From a virus, in the IMG/VR virus record IMGVR_UViG_3300008108_000355, positions 1-22,603 of that record: 22,603 bases of DNA; one strand, 5' to 3'. Made by a program: the position numbers and the translations under genes. The notes beneath the pieces are model-generated. The model did no database searches. It was not told the DNA's origin and saw nothing but the letters and a program-made list of their open reading frames with translations. Of this stretch, positions 10,701-18,500 are shown piece after piece. How positions within the stretch are numbered: the first letter of the stretch is position 1; every line of letters begins with the position of its first letter.

Positions 10701-11949
10701 TTCTAATTTAAATGTTTCTGGTGTTGATAATCGAAATATATTAGTTAATAACACAATTGTAGATTCAGATACTTTTATTACAGGAACAGGAACAATAACT
10801 ACAAGCACAGCATCTACTACAGTGACTGGTGTTGGCACATCATTTACAACTGAAGCAAGAGTTGGGGATACACTTCGAGTAGGAGATACTGCAATTGGTG
10901 TAATTGATACAATTACAAACGCAACTACAATCGTATTAACTGCAAATGCTCTTGCAACAAATGCAGTTGGTGTTGCTTACAAAATAGTTGCAAGATCAGT
11001 AGTTCAATTATCTCATAATGCTTCAGGAAATGGTCAGTTAGTGACTTGGATTGATGCTGCTGATAATTTATTAGCTAATACGCAAATTGGAGCAGAATTA
11101 ATTTTAACAGGAATTTACGCAAATAAATTAGACGGAACATATGAAATAGCAAATGTAGCTGAGGAATTTAGTTTAGATAGATTTGCAGGTTCAGCAGATG
11201 GAAATAAAGTGACAATTACACTAGATAGACCATTTGTAAATATTCCTACAACAAACACTATGTTCCTTGATGTAGTAAATGACTTTTTAGAATTTAATTT
11301 AGATGGTGTTCAAACTTCTCTTACAAATAGCACTTCTATTACATCAACTGCAGATAATACATCAAAAATTTCAGCAGGTGATATTATTGTATCAACAACG
11401 CTTTATGATGTAGTGACACCAGATGGTGGAACAGCACAAAGATTAGAGAAAAAAGTAGTTGGAACAGTGACTGCTGTTGCTGCTGGGTCAATTACACTTT
11501 CAGCAAATGCTACAGTAGCAATTAGTGGTGTTGTTATGGCTGTAAGAAAACCATTAGCTTCTTGGAAAATACAACAGTACGATGCTTTTGTTGATGACTA
11601 TGCTCCAACTGGATCTACAAATTTAGCTAACTATATAACTCGTACATTAGCATTAACAAATCCAGCAAATAATATTAAAGTTATATTTGATGCAAATATA
11701 CCAAACGATACAGATTTAACTCTTTATTATCGTGCTTGGAACGATGAAGTAAATTTAAATACGTTAAAATTTAATTCAATAACTTTACCTATTACATCAA
11801 AAGACTCATTAGATGTGTTTAGAGAAAGAATTGCTACATTAGAGAATATTGCTGCATTTAAAAACTTACAGGTTAAGTTAGTATTTAAATCAACAAATCC
11901 TGTTTATGTACCAAAAGTTAAAAATTTAAGAGTAATTGCTTATAGTTAA
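4750..11949 (+). CDS. Giant virion structural protein, DUF4815-type, 2399 residues
   Basis: A very large tail or baseplate protein occupying the place of T4 genes 9-10. The N-terminal part (about 1-1000) has the features I associate with the DUF4815 virion family: VLFRPGYAVQARELTQLQTI near residue 25, IYYIDGYFVKN near 215, PGKAYIEGYEVE at 378, LHDVIDYRP at 872-880, and FLERRLSNLEYYTSL around 976-990. A second block starting at D1600 (DPVAQTFVVSSKGGAFVSSV) runs to a FISELGESD segment near 1705 and is common in marine phage tail proteins. The rest is a string of beta modules, including two V-G-D modules at 539-606 and 2010-2083 and a histidine-glycine module at about 1791. A C-x-C pair lies at residues 115 and 117. 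The ribosome binding site is poor (AAGAAG almost touching the ATG). A structural role is secure; a wedge, pin or fibre-base role is inference. Confidence 0.85.
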   Translation: MSINFNVTPYFDDFNESKQFLRVLFRPGYAVQARELTQLQTILQNQISRFGDHVFKNGSMVVPGEVNFDNQVHFAKLEDLFGNTNVTSYLTQFRDKIITGQTSGVKAVVIDTSECGCMVPGDSNVATLYFKMTDTASDGETKRFIPGEIITATAADNTTANNYRLTANQVSDISVTVKTFGDTGQAATVYTNSPTTDVLGYGTVVEVKEGIYYIDGYFVKNPELHLYVGRFTNTVTARVGFEVIEEVITPEQDSSLNDNAQGSNNFAAPGAHRYKVSVNLKRLALNTTDTIKFIELLRLKDGQLLHKVDKTSYAEIEKTFARRTFDESGSYEVNKFNLTSREHLNTGTNGGVFPITPATPVAGITYGSNDKVAIAVDPGKAYIEGYEVESVSTRFLSINRARPINNVENGHISRLDDQPIGTTVGNHILVSSVQGLPPISTFGIIYLWAGIDNHITPPTIGTTTNINKTGLIGTARIKSFQLHSSSYSSPTFKLGLFDLKLESGYNFERDVKWITDVGATNPIGFFAQVDQTTTPVSLIGTVSGTSGAATLTGVGTRFQDEFKVGDAVVLTTSNTFVGFVDAIASPTSLTIDRNFAANYTGVVYARGSSPIYNPEFQSLVFNTGIENTKTLRGLDSATLQDTVLSSTQTVRRTITATSTAGGDWIHTLTESTEFFLTDTDLSNYTLFDNVAKTVVNLTSASISFDSEANRKTITITGLTGARSYTLLTSIFQTGVSAREKIKTKTSYTQTITTALAVTGKSILLDHADVCEIVSVFMTPGNYNSYSSAGAINITDRFTLDSGQRLSHYQKGALVLRDGVGIPTGAIQVVYRYFAYSGTGNYFSVDSYSSIPYEDIPEFKITNPDGTTTTIPLHDVIDYRPVISGLNTFTPNIPKIGTDFNTSIANYLPRWDKIILDSVGNFSILTGVPAFEPKQPEDPKEGLILGTVFLPAYTKKASDVQIFKRDNRRYTMRDIGFLERRLSNLEYYTSLNLLEKETSTFSIKSATSGLDRFKNGFLVDQFTGHGVGNVQHPDYRIAVDSAKRELRPMHFTDALDIIENLDSGPQRASRDYQRTNDLITLPYTESSFIFNPNASRTIDVNPYKIGAFKGEIELTPEGDFWKETDRRPDLNVNDDNGYDAIRFLGERLGVTGSQWNEWSYNWTGSTDQVRTYETWNAGFEETITTQTGTQSREGIQTSLSGSVNQINYGDRVVDISYIPFIRPRTVSVIARNLKPDTKFYAFFDGIRVDSSYVKPADVFRLTKVAGAADLNFNVQQTIQTVLSDDLARTDSQGVFQPAFYFGDILKNSEHTPVVIQTVNHITNALGETSFTLTVSSATGISPGHHVHLYNFDAVRANPEVVSTIIENNFTSTITTFGNNHSKQLNLKIFKVIAVAGTTITLAKIDGSLIEPFDSYTTAVYPAGDGARLQRLQASGIANFEGPQTSATIRNISIINIKNGFAIGDVLTGEVDIGSGAKNRVTITAINNGTDSSIAPTMKSVGDTIRTDSNGSVCCVFNIPENVFRTGERTFKLIDNISNNDADFDSKGSASYIASGTTLSKERTIVNSRDVRYVQDRIYEEIPARRTTTTTRLLYTIRRGHDPVAQTFVVSSKGGAFVSSVDLYFEEAGARPIIVELRVTNNGVPSSRVVPFTTVTKSPSEINTSTNGSAATNFKFLAPVYLQDNETYAIVVRTDEPGAKIFISELGESDLITTNIITQQPLTGSLYLSQNSQEYKINPLLDMKFKLYSCTFDTSVVADVELKANPPITYTLDENPFEFTPSTPHVRVRARNHGFNFNDVAIISGVAPGLYGATSPNGAPHTLLNGSHLVLAEGLTKDSFMIQLQTTDANGVNLLTGSTANFVKSNVGGTNVLCSRQLNVDAIYLKTNDLIFTDTSINYFVSASDAAGTPTDFLPIVANENYYFTNRKVIKSYENQVLLSTSPLLKRPSLKIRAQLRSNNPNISPVIDLQKASIYAISNSIDNKTGSNLNVSGVDNRNILVNNTIVDSDTFITGTGTITTSTASTTVTGVGTSFTTEARVGDTLRVGDTAIGVIDTITNATTIVLTANALATNAVGVAYKIVARSVVQLSHNASGNGQLVTWIDAADNLLANTQIGAELILTGIYANKLDGTYEIANVAEEFSLDRFAGSADGNKVTITLDRPFVNIPTTNTMFLDVVNDFLEFNLDGVQTSLTNSTSITSTADNTSKISAGDIIVSTTLYDVVTPDGGTAQRLEKKVVGTVTAVAAGSITLSANATVAISGVVMAVRKPLASWKIQQYDAFVDDYAPTGSTNLANYITRTLALTNPANNIKVIFDANIPNDTDLTLYYRAWNDEVNLNTLKFNSITLPITSKDSLDVFRERIATLENIAAFKNLQVKLVFKSTNPVYVPKVKNLRVIAYS
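6364..6567 (+). repeat. V-G-D beta module, copy 1 (residues 539-606 of the 2399-residue protein)
   Basis: The pattern is a G-T-V-S-G entry, a TLTGVGTRF core, then FKVGDAVVL, VGFVDAIASPTSLTID and a closing YTGVVYAR strand. The same order of elements recurs at 10777-10998, 19040-19264 and 19808-20002. Confidence 0.65.
10777..10998 (+). repeat. V-G-D beta module, copy 2 (residues 2010-2083 of the 2399-residue protein)
   Basis: The elements are ITGTGTITT, TVTGVGTSFTTEARVGDTL, IGVIDTITNATTIVLTANA and a closing GVAYKIVARS. It is clearly related to copy 1 in the same protein. A weaker possible third unit (SAGDIIV, then VGTVTAVAAGSITLSANATV) follows at about 11305-11556. Confidence 0.65.
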
Positions 11950-11952
11950 TAT

Positions 11953-12168
11953 ATGAAATTTGTTAAAGTGAAAGATCATCCTAATTTAAAAAGGGATATT
12001 CATACACAAGCAGTAATTAACACATCTAATTCTGAATACGAAGAATATAAAAAAATACAAGAGAATGCAAGTCTTCGTTCAAGAATAATAGAGAATGAAA
12101 TAAATAGTCTTAAGAATGATATATCAGAAATTAAGAATATTTTAAAACAAATAGTACAAGGAAAATAA
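11953..12168 (+). CDS. Small coiled-coil protein of unknown function
   Basis: A 71-residue basic and acidic protein. Residues 1-34 carry a conserved-looking segment (KDHPNLKRDIHTQAVINTS, then EYEEYKK). Residues 40-70 form an unusually regular heptad series with hydrophobic residues at 46, 50, 53, 57, 60, 64 and 67, all Ile or Leu, which predicts a short parallel coiled coil. Small proteins of this style sit among structural genes in marine T4-like phages, but I cannot name a function. It could be a trimerising fibre accessory, a tail or baseplate connector, or an assembly factor. The start lies 3 bases after the giant gene's stop and has no clear ribosome binding site, so coupling is likely. 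It is followed 3 bases later by the next small gene. Confidence 0.8.
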   Translation: MKFVKVKDHPNLKRDIHTQAVINTSNSEYEEYKKIQENASLRSRIIENEINSLKNDISEIKNILKQIVQGK

Positions 12169-12171
12169 ACA

Positions 12172-12381
12172 ATGGCAAAACAAGCAGTTGTAAATACTGT
12201 ATCTCAGGCGAATACGTTCGATCAATGGCGTGTTCAAACGAATGAAGTAATTACAAAAACTAATAACCAAGAAGATTACATTGGTGATTTAGCATTACTT
12301 GATAATGCACAACCAGATTTAGTTTCTGGTATAAATGAAGCACGTGGATTTTCTTTGGCTATAACAATCGCACTAGGATAA
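12172..12381 (+). CDS. Small fibre-type structural protein, 69 residues
   Basis: A short protein with the pattern TFDQWRVQTNEVI at residues 15-27, followed by IGDLALLDNAQPDLVSGINE. The last part (a D-L-V-x-G-I-N-E string) is typical of segments that begin phage tail fibres and connect to trimeric shafts. It ends in a hydrophobic tail, SLAITIALG. A close variant of that tail ends the 76-residue protein at 14669-14899. A clear ribosome binding site (AAGGAAAA at 12158-12165) precedes the ATG. The final codons contain AGGA, which probably serves as the ribosome binding site of the next gene. It may be a stand-alone fibre attachment piece. The structural role is inferred from sequence style and context. 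Confidence 0.75.
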   Translation: MAKQAVVNTVSQANTFDQWRVQTNEVITKTNNQEDYIGDLALLDNAQPDLVSGINEARGFSLAITIALG

Positions 12382-12385
12382 TAGA

Positions 12386-12709
12386 ATGGCAAATGTATTT
12401 ACAAATGGTCTAGCAAGAGACGTAGGAACTTCGCCTGCAACTATATACACAACACCTGTGAGTAAAAAAAGTATCGTAATTGAACTAGATGTATGCAATA
12501 AAATAAATGCAGCTATTCAAGTTGATGCTTATATAACTTCATCAGGGTCAGATTTTTATCTTGTTAAAAATGCTCCAGTTCCAGCAGGTGGAACTTTGCA
12601 GCTTATATCAGGACAAAAAATAGTATTAAAAGCAAACGAAGTTTTAAAAGTAGTTTCAAACACAGCTACATCAGTTGATGTTGTGGCAAGTGTTTTAGAA
12701 GACGTATAA
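12386..12709 (+). CDS. Small beta-rich virion protein, 107 residues
   Basis: The protein reads as an all-beta domain: alternating hydrophobic strands such as SIVIELDVCNKI and TSVDVVASVLEDV, with a proline-glycine turn VPAGGTLQLISGQKIVL in the middle. Similar 100-residue proteins with an N-terminal TSPATIYTTP-type segment and a GQKIVLKANEVLKV-type segment occur in tail gene clusters of marine phages, usually annotated only as structural. There is one cysteine (residue 37) and no membrane segment. The start is 4 bases after the previous stop, with AGGA (12375-12378) inside the previous gene acting as the likely ribosome binding site. A tail or baseplate decoration role is inference. Confidence 0.72.
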   Translation: MANVFTNGLARDVGTSPATIYTTPVSKKSIVIELDVCNKINAAIQVDAYITSSGSDFYLVKNAPVPAGGTLQLISGQKIVLKANEVLKVVSNTATSVDVVASVLEDV

Positions 12710-12728
12710 TAAACTAAGAAAATAAAAA

Positions 12729-14645
12729 ATGGCTTATATTGGTTCATCAGCAGTATCACCACTTACAACTCAAATTCGTCCAAGAGATGAATTTGTTGGA
12801 AATGGTACACAAAGAGAATATGTTCTTTCACAGGAAGTTCCTGGAGGATTTGAAAGTAATGTTCTTGCTTTTGTTGACAACGTTCCTCAAGAACCAATTA
12901 GTGCTTATACTATTAAAGATATTCAAAGATTAACTCTTTCAAATGCTAGTACAAATAGTGTTAAAAATGTTACAATTGCAAAACCAACTGGAAGTATATA
13001 CACAGGGGTTGTAGATTATTCTTTATCTGGAAATGTATATCAATCAGTTAATGCATTATTAAATGGAACTGGTTCATTTACAGGAAGATCTGCAAACACC
13101 TTTAGATTAGAACAACGTTTAATTTCAAATAATAATTTAATTGCTTCTATCACTTTAAATAAAACAGATTCACTTACTCAACCAAATCCTTTTGTTGGTA
13201 TAACTGTATCTGGTACATTTTTAAATAATGGAATCACTGAATATGTAATAATTTATGATGTCACTGCAAATGATTATTTGGCTTTAACACCAAGTGGATT
13301 AACTCCGAGAGCAAATACTGGAGCAATATTATCAGATGACAAATATTTTACAGTATTTTCTCATTCTACTGAAATAGAAGCACCTAAAATTTCTGATCTA
13401 ATAACACAAACTGGTTCTAATGCAACTGGAATAGTTGCAAATGCTACATCAAGTTATATAGATGTAATTCAAACCTCTACTGCAAATTTTGTCACAGTAG
13501 GAAATGGTGGACAATCTATTTCTTATAAAGAACCAAAATCAGTAAATTATTTAAATGATACAATCACATATGAAAACGTTATAGCTGGAACATTTTCTAT
13601 AACTGCAGCTTCAACTTTAAAATTTAAAGCATTACAATTTACAGGTTATCCAAAATTAGGACAAAAAATTTTAATTAACCACATGGGTGGAAGTAATTAT
13701 CAAATAAATCCTACAGCTGGAAGTGTCACAGATTTAGCTTTATCAGATAATTTAAAAACTTTTACAGTTGATAAATTTACAGCTACACAAGGTCAACAAA
13801 CATTTACATTATCAAAAGTGCCTGTAAGTGTTCAGAGTATTTTAGTGACTCTGAATGGAGTAGTACAAACTGACACAACAGGATACACTTTACAAAATGG
13901 GAATGAGTTAGTGACTCAATCTCCATTAAATGCTGGAGTAAATGTAAATGTACTTCATTTAGGATTTAGCACAGTTTCAAGAAATTCTTTTACAGATGGT
14001 TCTATAACTGCGTCTGCTCTTCAAGATTTAACAATAACTGGAACTAAAATAGCTAATTCAACAATTACAAGTTCAAAACTTGCTGCTGGTGCAGCGATTG
14101 CAAATATTGGATATACACCACATAATCCAACATCTGGTAGTACTCAATCATATTCTTCTGCAGTCACTTTTAATGGCGTAATTAATACTAATGGAAATAT
14201 AGTATTTCCTGGATCGGCAAATCCAAGTGTAGACGCAAATACACTTGATGAATATAGAGAGGGTGACTTTTCACCTACACTTGTTCCAGCTACGATTGGT
14301 GGAACACCAATAGTGCTTTCAACAACAGCAGGAAAATTTATTAAAATTGGAAGATTAGTTCATATAAGTATTCGTATGGTTATATCTTCGTTAGGAGTAG
14401 GAAATTCTGGTTCTATTAAGATTGGTAGCTTACCATTTCTAATAAATAATAGTGGTAATATAATAGATGAATATTCGCCTATTTTAACTACAAATACCAC
14501 TGGTATGACAAATCCATATGTCACTACAATACCAAATACATTAACGTTGCAAATTACTACTGATGGTTCAACTGATGCAACAGTTGCAAATTTAACAGGT
14601 ACAAGTACGTTATTAATTAATTTAACGTATATGGCAAACGTATAA
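12729..14645 (+). CDS. Modular tail fibre protein, 638 residues
   Basis: A host-binding fibre candidate built of recognisable parts. The N-terminus (MAYIGSSAVSPL, then FVGNGTQREYVLS and VLAFVDNVPQ at 22-54) is a fibre attachment module; a second copy of the G-x-Q-x-F / V-x-L-N-G-V-x-Q pattern lies at about 345-420 (QGQQTFTLSKVPVSV). Next comes a shaft-like stretch with DGSITASALQ and ANSTITSSKLAAGA, the kind of repeat that precedes receptor-binding tips. The C-terminal 130 residues open with EYREGDFSPTL (508-518) and a GKFIKIGRLVHISIR segment, a pattern found at the tips of many phage fibres. There is no obvious ribosome binding site: the leader is mostly A and T. The C-terminal tip would be the part most likely to vary between relatives. 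Fibre role is well supported; the receptor is unknown. Confidence 0.85.
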   Translation: MAYIGSSAVSPLTTQIRPRDEFVGNGTQREYVLSQEVPGGFESNVLAFVDNVPQEPISAYTIKDIQRLTLSNASTNSVKNVTIAKPTGSIYTGVVDYSLSGNVYQSVNALLNGTGSFTGRSANTFRLEQRLISNNNLIASITLNKTDSLTQPNPFVGITVSGTFLNNGITEYVIIYDVTANDYLALTPSGLTPRANTGAILSDDKYFTVFSHSTEIEAPKISDLITQTGSNATGIVANATSSYIDVIQTSTANFVTVGNGGQSISYKEPKSVNYLNDTITYENVIAGTFSITAASTLKFKALQFTGYPKLGQKILINHMGGSNYQINPTAGSVTDLALSDNLKTFTVDKFTATQGQQTFTLSKVPVSVQSILVTLNGVVQTDTTGYTLQNGNELVTQSPLNAGVNVNVLHLGFSTVSRNSFTDGSITASALQDLTITGTKIANSTITSSKLAAGAAIANIGYTPHNPTSGSTQSYSSAVTFNGVINTNGNIVFPGSANPSVDANTLDEYREGDFSPTLVPATIGGTPIVLSTTAGKFIKIGRLVHISIRMVISSLGVGNSGSIKIGSLPFLINNSGNIIDEYSPILTTNTTGMTNPYVTTIPNTLTLQITTDGSTDATVANLTGTSTLLINLTYMANV

Positions 14646-14650
14646 AAATA

Positions 14651-14657
14651 CTAAATA
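14651..14657 (+). promoter_or_regulatory. Possible T4-type late promoter (CTAAATA)
   Basis: CTAAATA resembles the T4-like late promoter core TATAAATA, and ends 11 bases before the ATG at 14669. It lies in the gap after the 638-residue fibre gene. If it acted like a T4 late promoter the transcript would start only a few bases before the ATG, inside or after the AAGGGAAG ribosome binding site, which is a point against it. Confidence 0.25.
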
Positions 14658-14668
14658 AGGGAAGTAAA

Positions 14669-14899
14669 ATGCCTATTAGCAAAATTCTTTCGAACTCGAT
14701 TCAAGACGACCTTAAATTTAGAGGAAAAGGTACAGGCTTAGTAGCAGATACAAGCGATAATCGTTCGAATACTCCAACTACAGGAGATATGAGATTTAAT
14801 ACCACTGTGGGCAAATACGAACTTTATAATGGAGCAAAATGGCAAACTGTTGATCCAAGTGAAATTTCAATGGCAATGTCAATCGCTCTTGGTGGATAA
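14669..14899 (+). CDS. Small tail fibre-type protein, 76 residues
   Basis: Residues 32-60 carry the widespread fibre motif in which a P-x-x-G-D-M-R-F-N-T segment leads to ELYNGAKWQTVDP. This motif occurs in phage fibres and tail spikes as a short beta unit near trimerisation domains. The protein ends in MAMSIALGG, nearly the same hydrophobic tail as the 69-residue protein at 12172-12381, so the two may share an attachment partner or a common origin. A strong ribosome binding site (AAGGGAAG, 14657-14664) precedes the ATG by 4 bases. The protein is too short to be a fibre alone, and may be a separate connector or tip. Structural role is likely; details are unknown. Confidence 0.75.
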   Translation: MPISKILSNSIQDDLKFRGKGTGLVADTSDNRSNTPTTGDMRFNTTVGKYELYNGAKWQTVDPSEISMAMSIALGG

Positions 14900-14916
14900 C
14901 CAATTATTTTCATATT

Positions 14917-15576
14917 ATGAGATTTAAATCGAGTGATGAATGGGATTGGGAAATAGTTTTTAGTAATCGTAAAGATAATTTAGTCCTTCAAAAAGCAACA
15001 GGTTTTAAAGATAAAGAAGGATGGATTGGTATTCCAAACATAGAACTATGTACTCTCACAGTTTTAAAAGAGGGATTAGTTTCAATTCGTGATTGGGACA
15101 CAAAACAAGATTTAGGAGTAATGGGACCAAACTTTAGATTCCATTATTCTAATATTATGAAAGGATATGGTGATCGAAAAGATTATTTCGGTAATTCACT
15201 TCCTTCAGATGAAGAAATACTCAAAACAGCGAGTAAATCTCACGTAAGATTAAAGACTGTATCTGAAAAAAGTATATTTTATTGTGTTTCAGATCCACTC
15301 GATAAAGTAATATGGGATGGTTATTCAAATATATTGAATAATACACCAGAAATTTTTAAAATAAACAAAAATACATCTTTTTATAGATTTATCTCATTAG
15401 ATGATAATATAAATATAGATGGTAAAACAATTGAAAAATATCGTCCTATTGGTTTGGACATCTATGATAAGAATATAACCTTTACTGGAAAAGGTATGTA
15501 CTTAATTATAGCACCTATTGGTATATACAATAAGAGTGATAATTTAAACCCACGATATGTAATAACTGATAATTAA
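14917..15576 (+). CDS. Protein of unknown function, 219 residues, unlike its structural neighbours
   Basis: I do not recognise this protein. It lacks the Thr/Ser/Gly-rich, repetitive composition of every other gene nearby and is instead rich in Asp, Lys, Trp, Tyr and Phe, like a soluble globular protein. Tryptophans lie at 9, 11, 36, 60 and 133; cysteines only at 45 and 123. The N-terminal half has short strand-like segments (WDWEIVF, NLVLQKATGF, GLVSIRDWD) and the C-terminal half ends with a hydrophobic strand GMYLIIAPIGIYN. No signal peptide, membrane segment or catalytic signature is obvious. The ATG follows the previous stop by 17 bases with no ribosome binding site. Possible roles are a fibre-assembly chaperone, a virion protein with a non-repetitive fold, or a moron-like gene inserted between two fibre genes. 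None of these is demonstrated. Confidence 0.75.
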   Translation: MRFKSSDEWDWEIVFSNRKDNLVLQKATGFKDKEGWIGIPNIELCTLTVLKEGLVSIRDWDTKQDLGVMGPNFRFHYSNIMKGYGDRKDYFGNSLPSDEEILKTASKSHVRLKTVSEKSIFYCVSDPLDKVIWDGYSNILNNTPEIFKINKNTSFYRFISLDDNINIDGKTIEKYRPIGLDIYDKNITFTGKGMYLIIAPIGIYNKSDNLNPRYVITDN

Positions 15577-15595
15577 ATCCTAAAGGAAACACGCA

Positions 15596-18500
15596 ATGGC
15601 AAAAAAACTCTTCTTAGCATCTGATATTGATGTAGCTCAAAATGCAGTATTACTCGATGGTAATATACCAATCGAAAGACTTTTATTAATCACAAACGTC
15701 ACAGCTGGCGCAAATAAAATTGTTTATAACTTTGCAGATAGCACTTTAGGTGCAACTTCATGCGCATACATACCAGCATTAAATCAAACTAGATTAGTTC
15801 TTGCTGTAAATTTTGCAACTGCAGCTGCTGGTCCTATTACAGCTGATTCTAAATTACAAATTTTTATAGAAGAAGAGTTCTCAAGAGTTGGATTCGAAGA
15901 AGCCATGATCGATCCAGTGAACAAATTACGTGTATCAAATCCAGAAAACTTAATCGATACAGACTTTGAATATGGTTCTCAGTCAACAAAATGGGAAACA
16001 CTTCAAACAGTTTTAAATATTCCTACAATTTATTCATCTTCAGGAGATTTGACTCTTGAAGGATTAGTTTCAATTAATACAACAACAAATTCAAAACAAG
16101 TAAGATGTGTATTTACACTTCCTCACAATCAAATAGTAGGAAATGCTATTCAAGTCACAGGTGTTAGCAATATCACTTGCGAAGGAGCATTCTTAGTCAC
16201 AGGTGTTGTTAATTCAACAGAATTTTTCTACGAAATAGATCAAACTGCAATTGCAACAGAAAACGTTGCTGGTTCATATACTTCAGTTATTCCTGCTAAA
16301 TTCTTTGAAGGATCAAATTTAATTTTAGATTTAAATGCAAGAGATGCATCAGATAATCCAGTTGCTCCTATTCAAACAAATGGCGCAAGTCCTTCAACAC
16401 TATCTGTAAGAACACTAGAGCCACATGGTCTTAAAATTGGAACAAAAATTTATTTAAGACAAACAATTGGTCCTAAAGAATTAACTATCACAGATCCAAC
16501 ATTAACTGCACCAGATGGTCGTCCTTACATAGATTCATCTCCAACTATTACTATTACAAACAACGTAGATGGAACTTCTTCTACTGGATCAGCAGATCTT
16601 CAATACGATCGTCCAGTTGTTACATGGGATTGGCAAACTACTTATGGTAAATATTTACAAACTTCAGATATTAACGCAGCTGCAGATGAAATCACTTGGA
16701 ATAGCCACGGATTAACTGCGAATGCAGCATTACTTTTTAACGATCCAGTTCGTGGCGACGACACAACTGCTACAACAAATGGTGGAATGACTGATGGAAC
16801 AGTTTATTATGCTTCTATCGTAGACGCTAACACAATTAAATTAGCAACTGATTATGGTACACTTGCAAGTTTTGTAAATCTTACAGCAATATCTACAACA
16901 AGAGGTTATCCTAGATTACAATTAGTTTATAAGGTTGAGGGTAGAAGTGATTCTACAAGATATACTGCTTTCTTCTCAAGAAACGTGACTACAGGTGCTA
17001 CAGGAAATTATGATGTAGGTTATATCAATAATACAAACACAAACTCATTTACATGGAACGTACAATCTATAATGGGAGCATCTCGTGTTCCAACTCGAGG
17101 AATAATTAATCAATTATATTTTGAAGGTGCAAACACTGCAGGAAGTCCAATTAATATCACTTACATAGCAAGAAATTATTTAAATCTTGGTAGTGGTAAT
17201 ATTAGTTATTCTCTTGGTGCTAAAGGTGCATCTCCTGGAAATGAATTCCCTAATACAGATGTAACAAGATGTTTTTATGTTTCAGGTGGAAGTTATTTCA
17301 TAGATATTCAATATCAATTTGGTGCGATTAACAGAGATAAATTTGGTAATCCTACTTCAAACTATCGTCACATTTATTATATAGTAATAGATCACGTACC
17401 AACTTCTTTAAATACAGCACATTCAGGAGCAGATTTAGCTGGAGGACAATTTGGAAAAGGATCACGTGCAGGAAATAGAATTATAGGATTCCAAGGTCGA
17501 GTTCCGAATGGATCTTCTACAAATGGTTCATCAGATGGTTTTACATTCCAAGCAAATACAAGAAATAATGGAAGATATGGAACTTCAAATCCTCCATACA
17601 ATTATCAAGTCAGTGATACAACTACACTTGGAAGTTTTATTGTTAATTATCCAGAAACTGGAAATTCAGATTATGCTGCTGGCTCTGAAATATATTACAG
17701 TTTCGCTGATGATTTAACTGCTTTAAAAAATACATTTTATATTCCAAGTCATGGAATCACAAATAATGAAACTTGTACAATTTCAATTACTGGTGCTGGA
17801 TATTCTACAACAAATAGATTCGCATTCGTAAACTCTTCAGCAACAGTTGTTCCTTATACTGTTTCTGAATTTTCTGTGACTGCAAACGTTGTAAACGCAA
17901 ACTATTTAAGATTTACATCTAAAACTACACCATTTACAAATGATATAGCTTCTTTCCCAGCAGCTTTCAGTGTTGCAAATAACAGAGTAAACACTCTTTA
18001 TAATACAGTTTATATTCAAAACCACAAAATATCAGGACAAACAACTGCAACTTATACAACTGCAGGAACACCGATTGGTGGATTAACAAGTGGCACAAAC
18101 TATTCTCTTCAATTCGTAAACGATTCTCGTTTAATAATTAAAGCTGCGAATACTAGTGGTTCTGGTACTGCTACAACTGCATCTTTTGGAAGTACAAGCA
18201 CTGCATTAAACCAAGTGTTTACTGTAAACATTGAAACTCCATTAGGAACAGCACCGACTCAATGTACTGTGACAATGATACAACATAGAGGAAGATTATC
18301 AACATCAAATCGTTTCTTAAGAACAAGATTTGCTGATAATATAGTATATAACATTGGTGCAGTGAACGGACAAGATTCAAGCATTTTCCAAAATGAACCA
18401 ACATGGATTCCAAAAGATGTTTCATCATTCTTAACTGGTTCTCCAGTTGGTGTGACTGTGACTGTTTCTCCAACATCAGGTGTAAACGCTGCTGTTCCAG

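Noticed and set aside
12739-12933. Second plus-strand open frame inside the start of the 638-residue fibre, and similar ones at 17508-17717 and 20211-20396
   Set aside because: They overlap convincing fibre or giant-protein coding sequence in another frame and give odd Leu/His/Met-rich translations.
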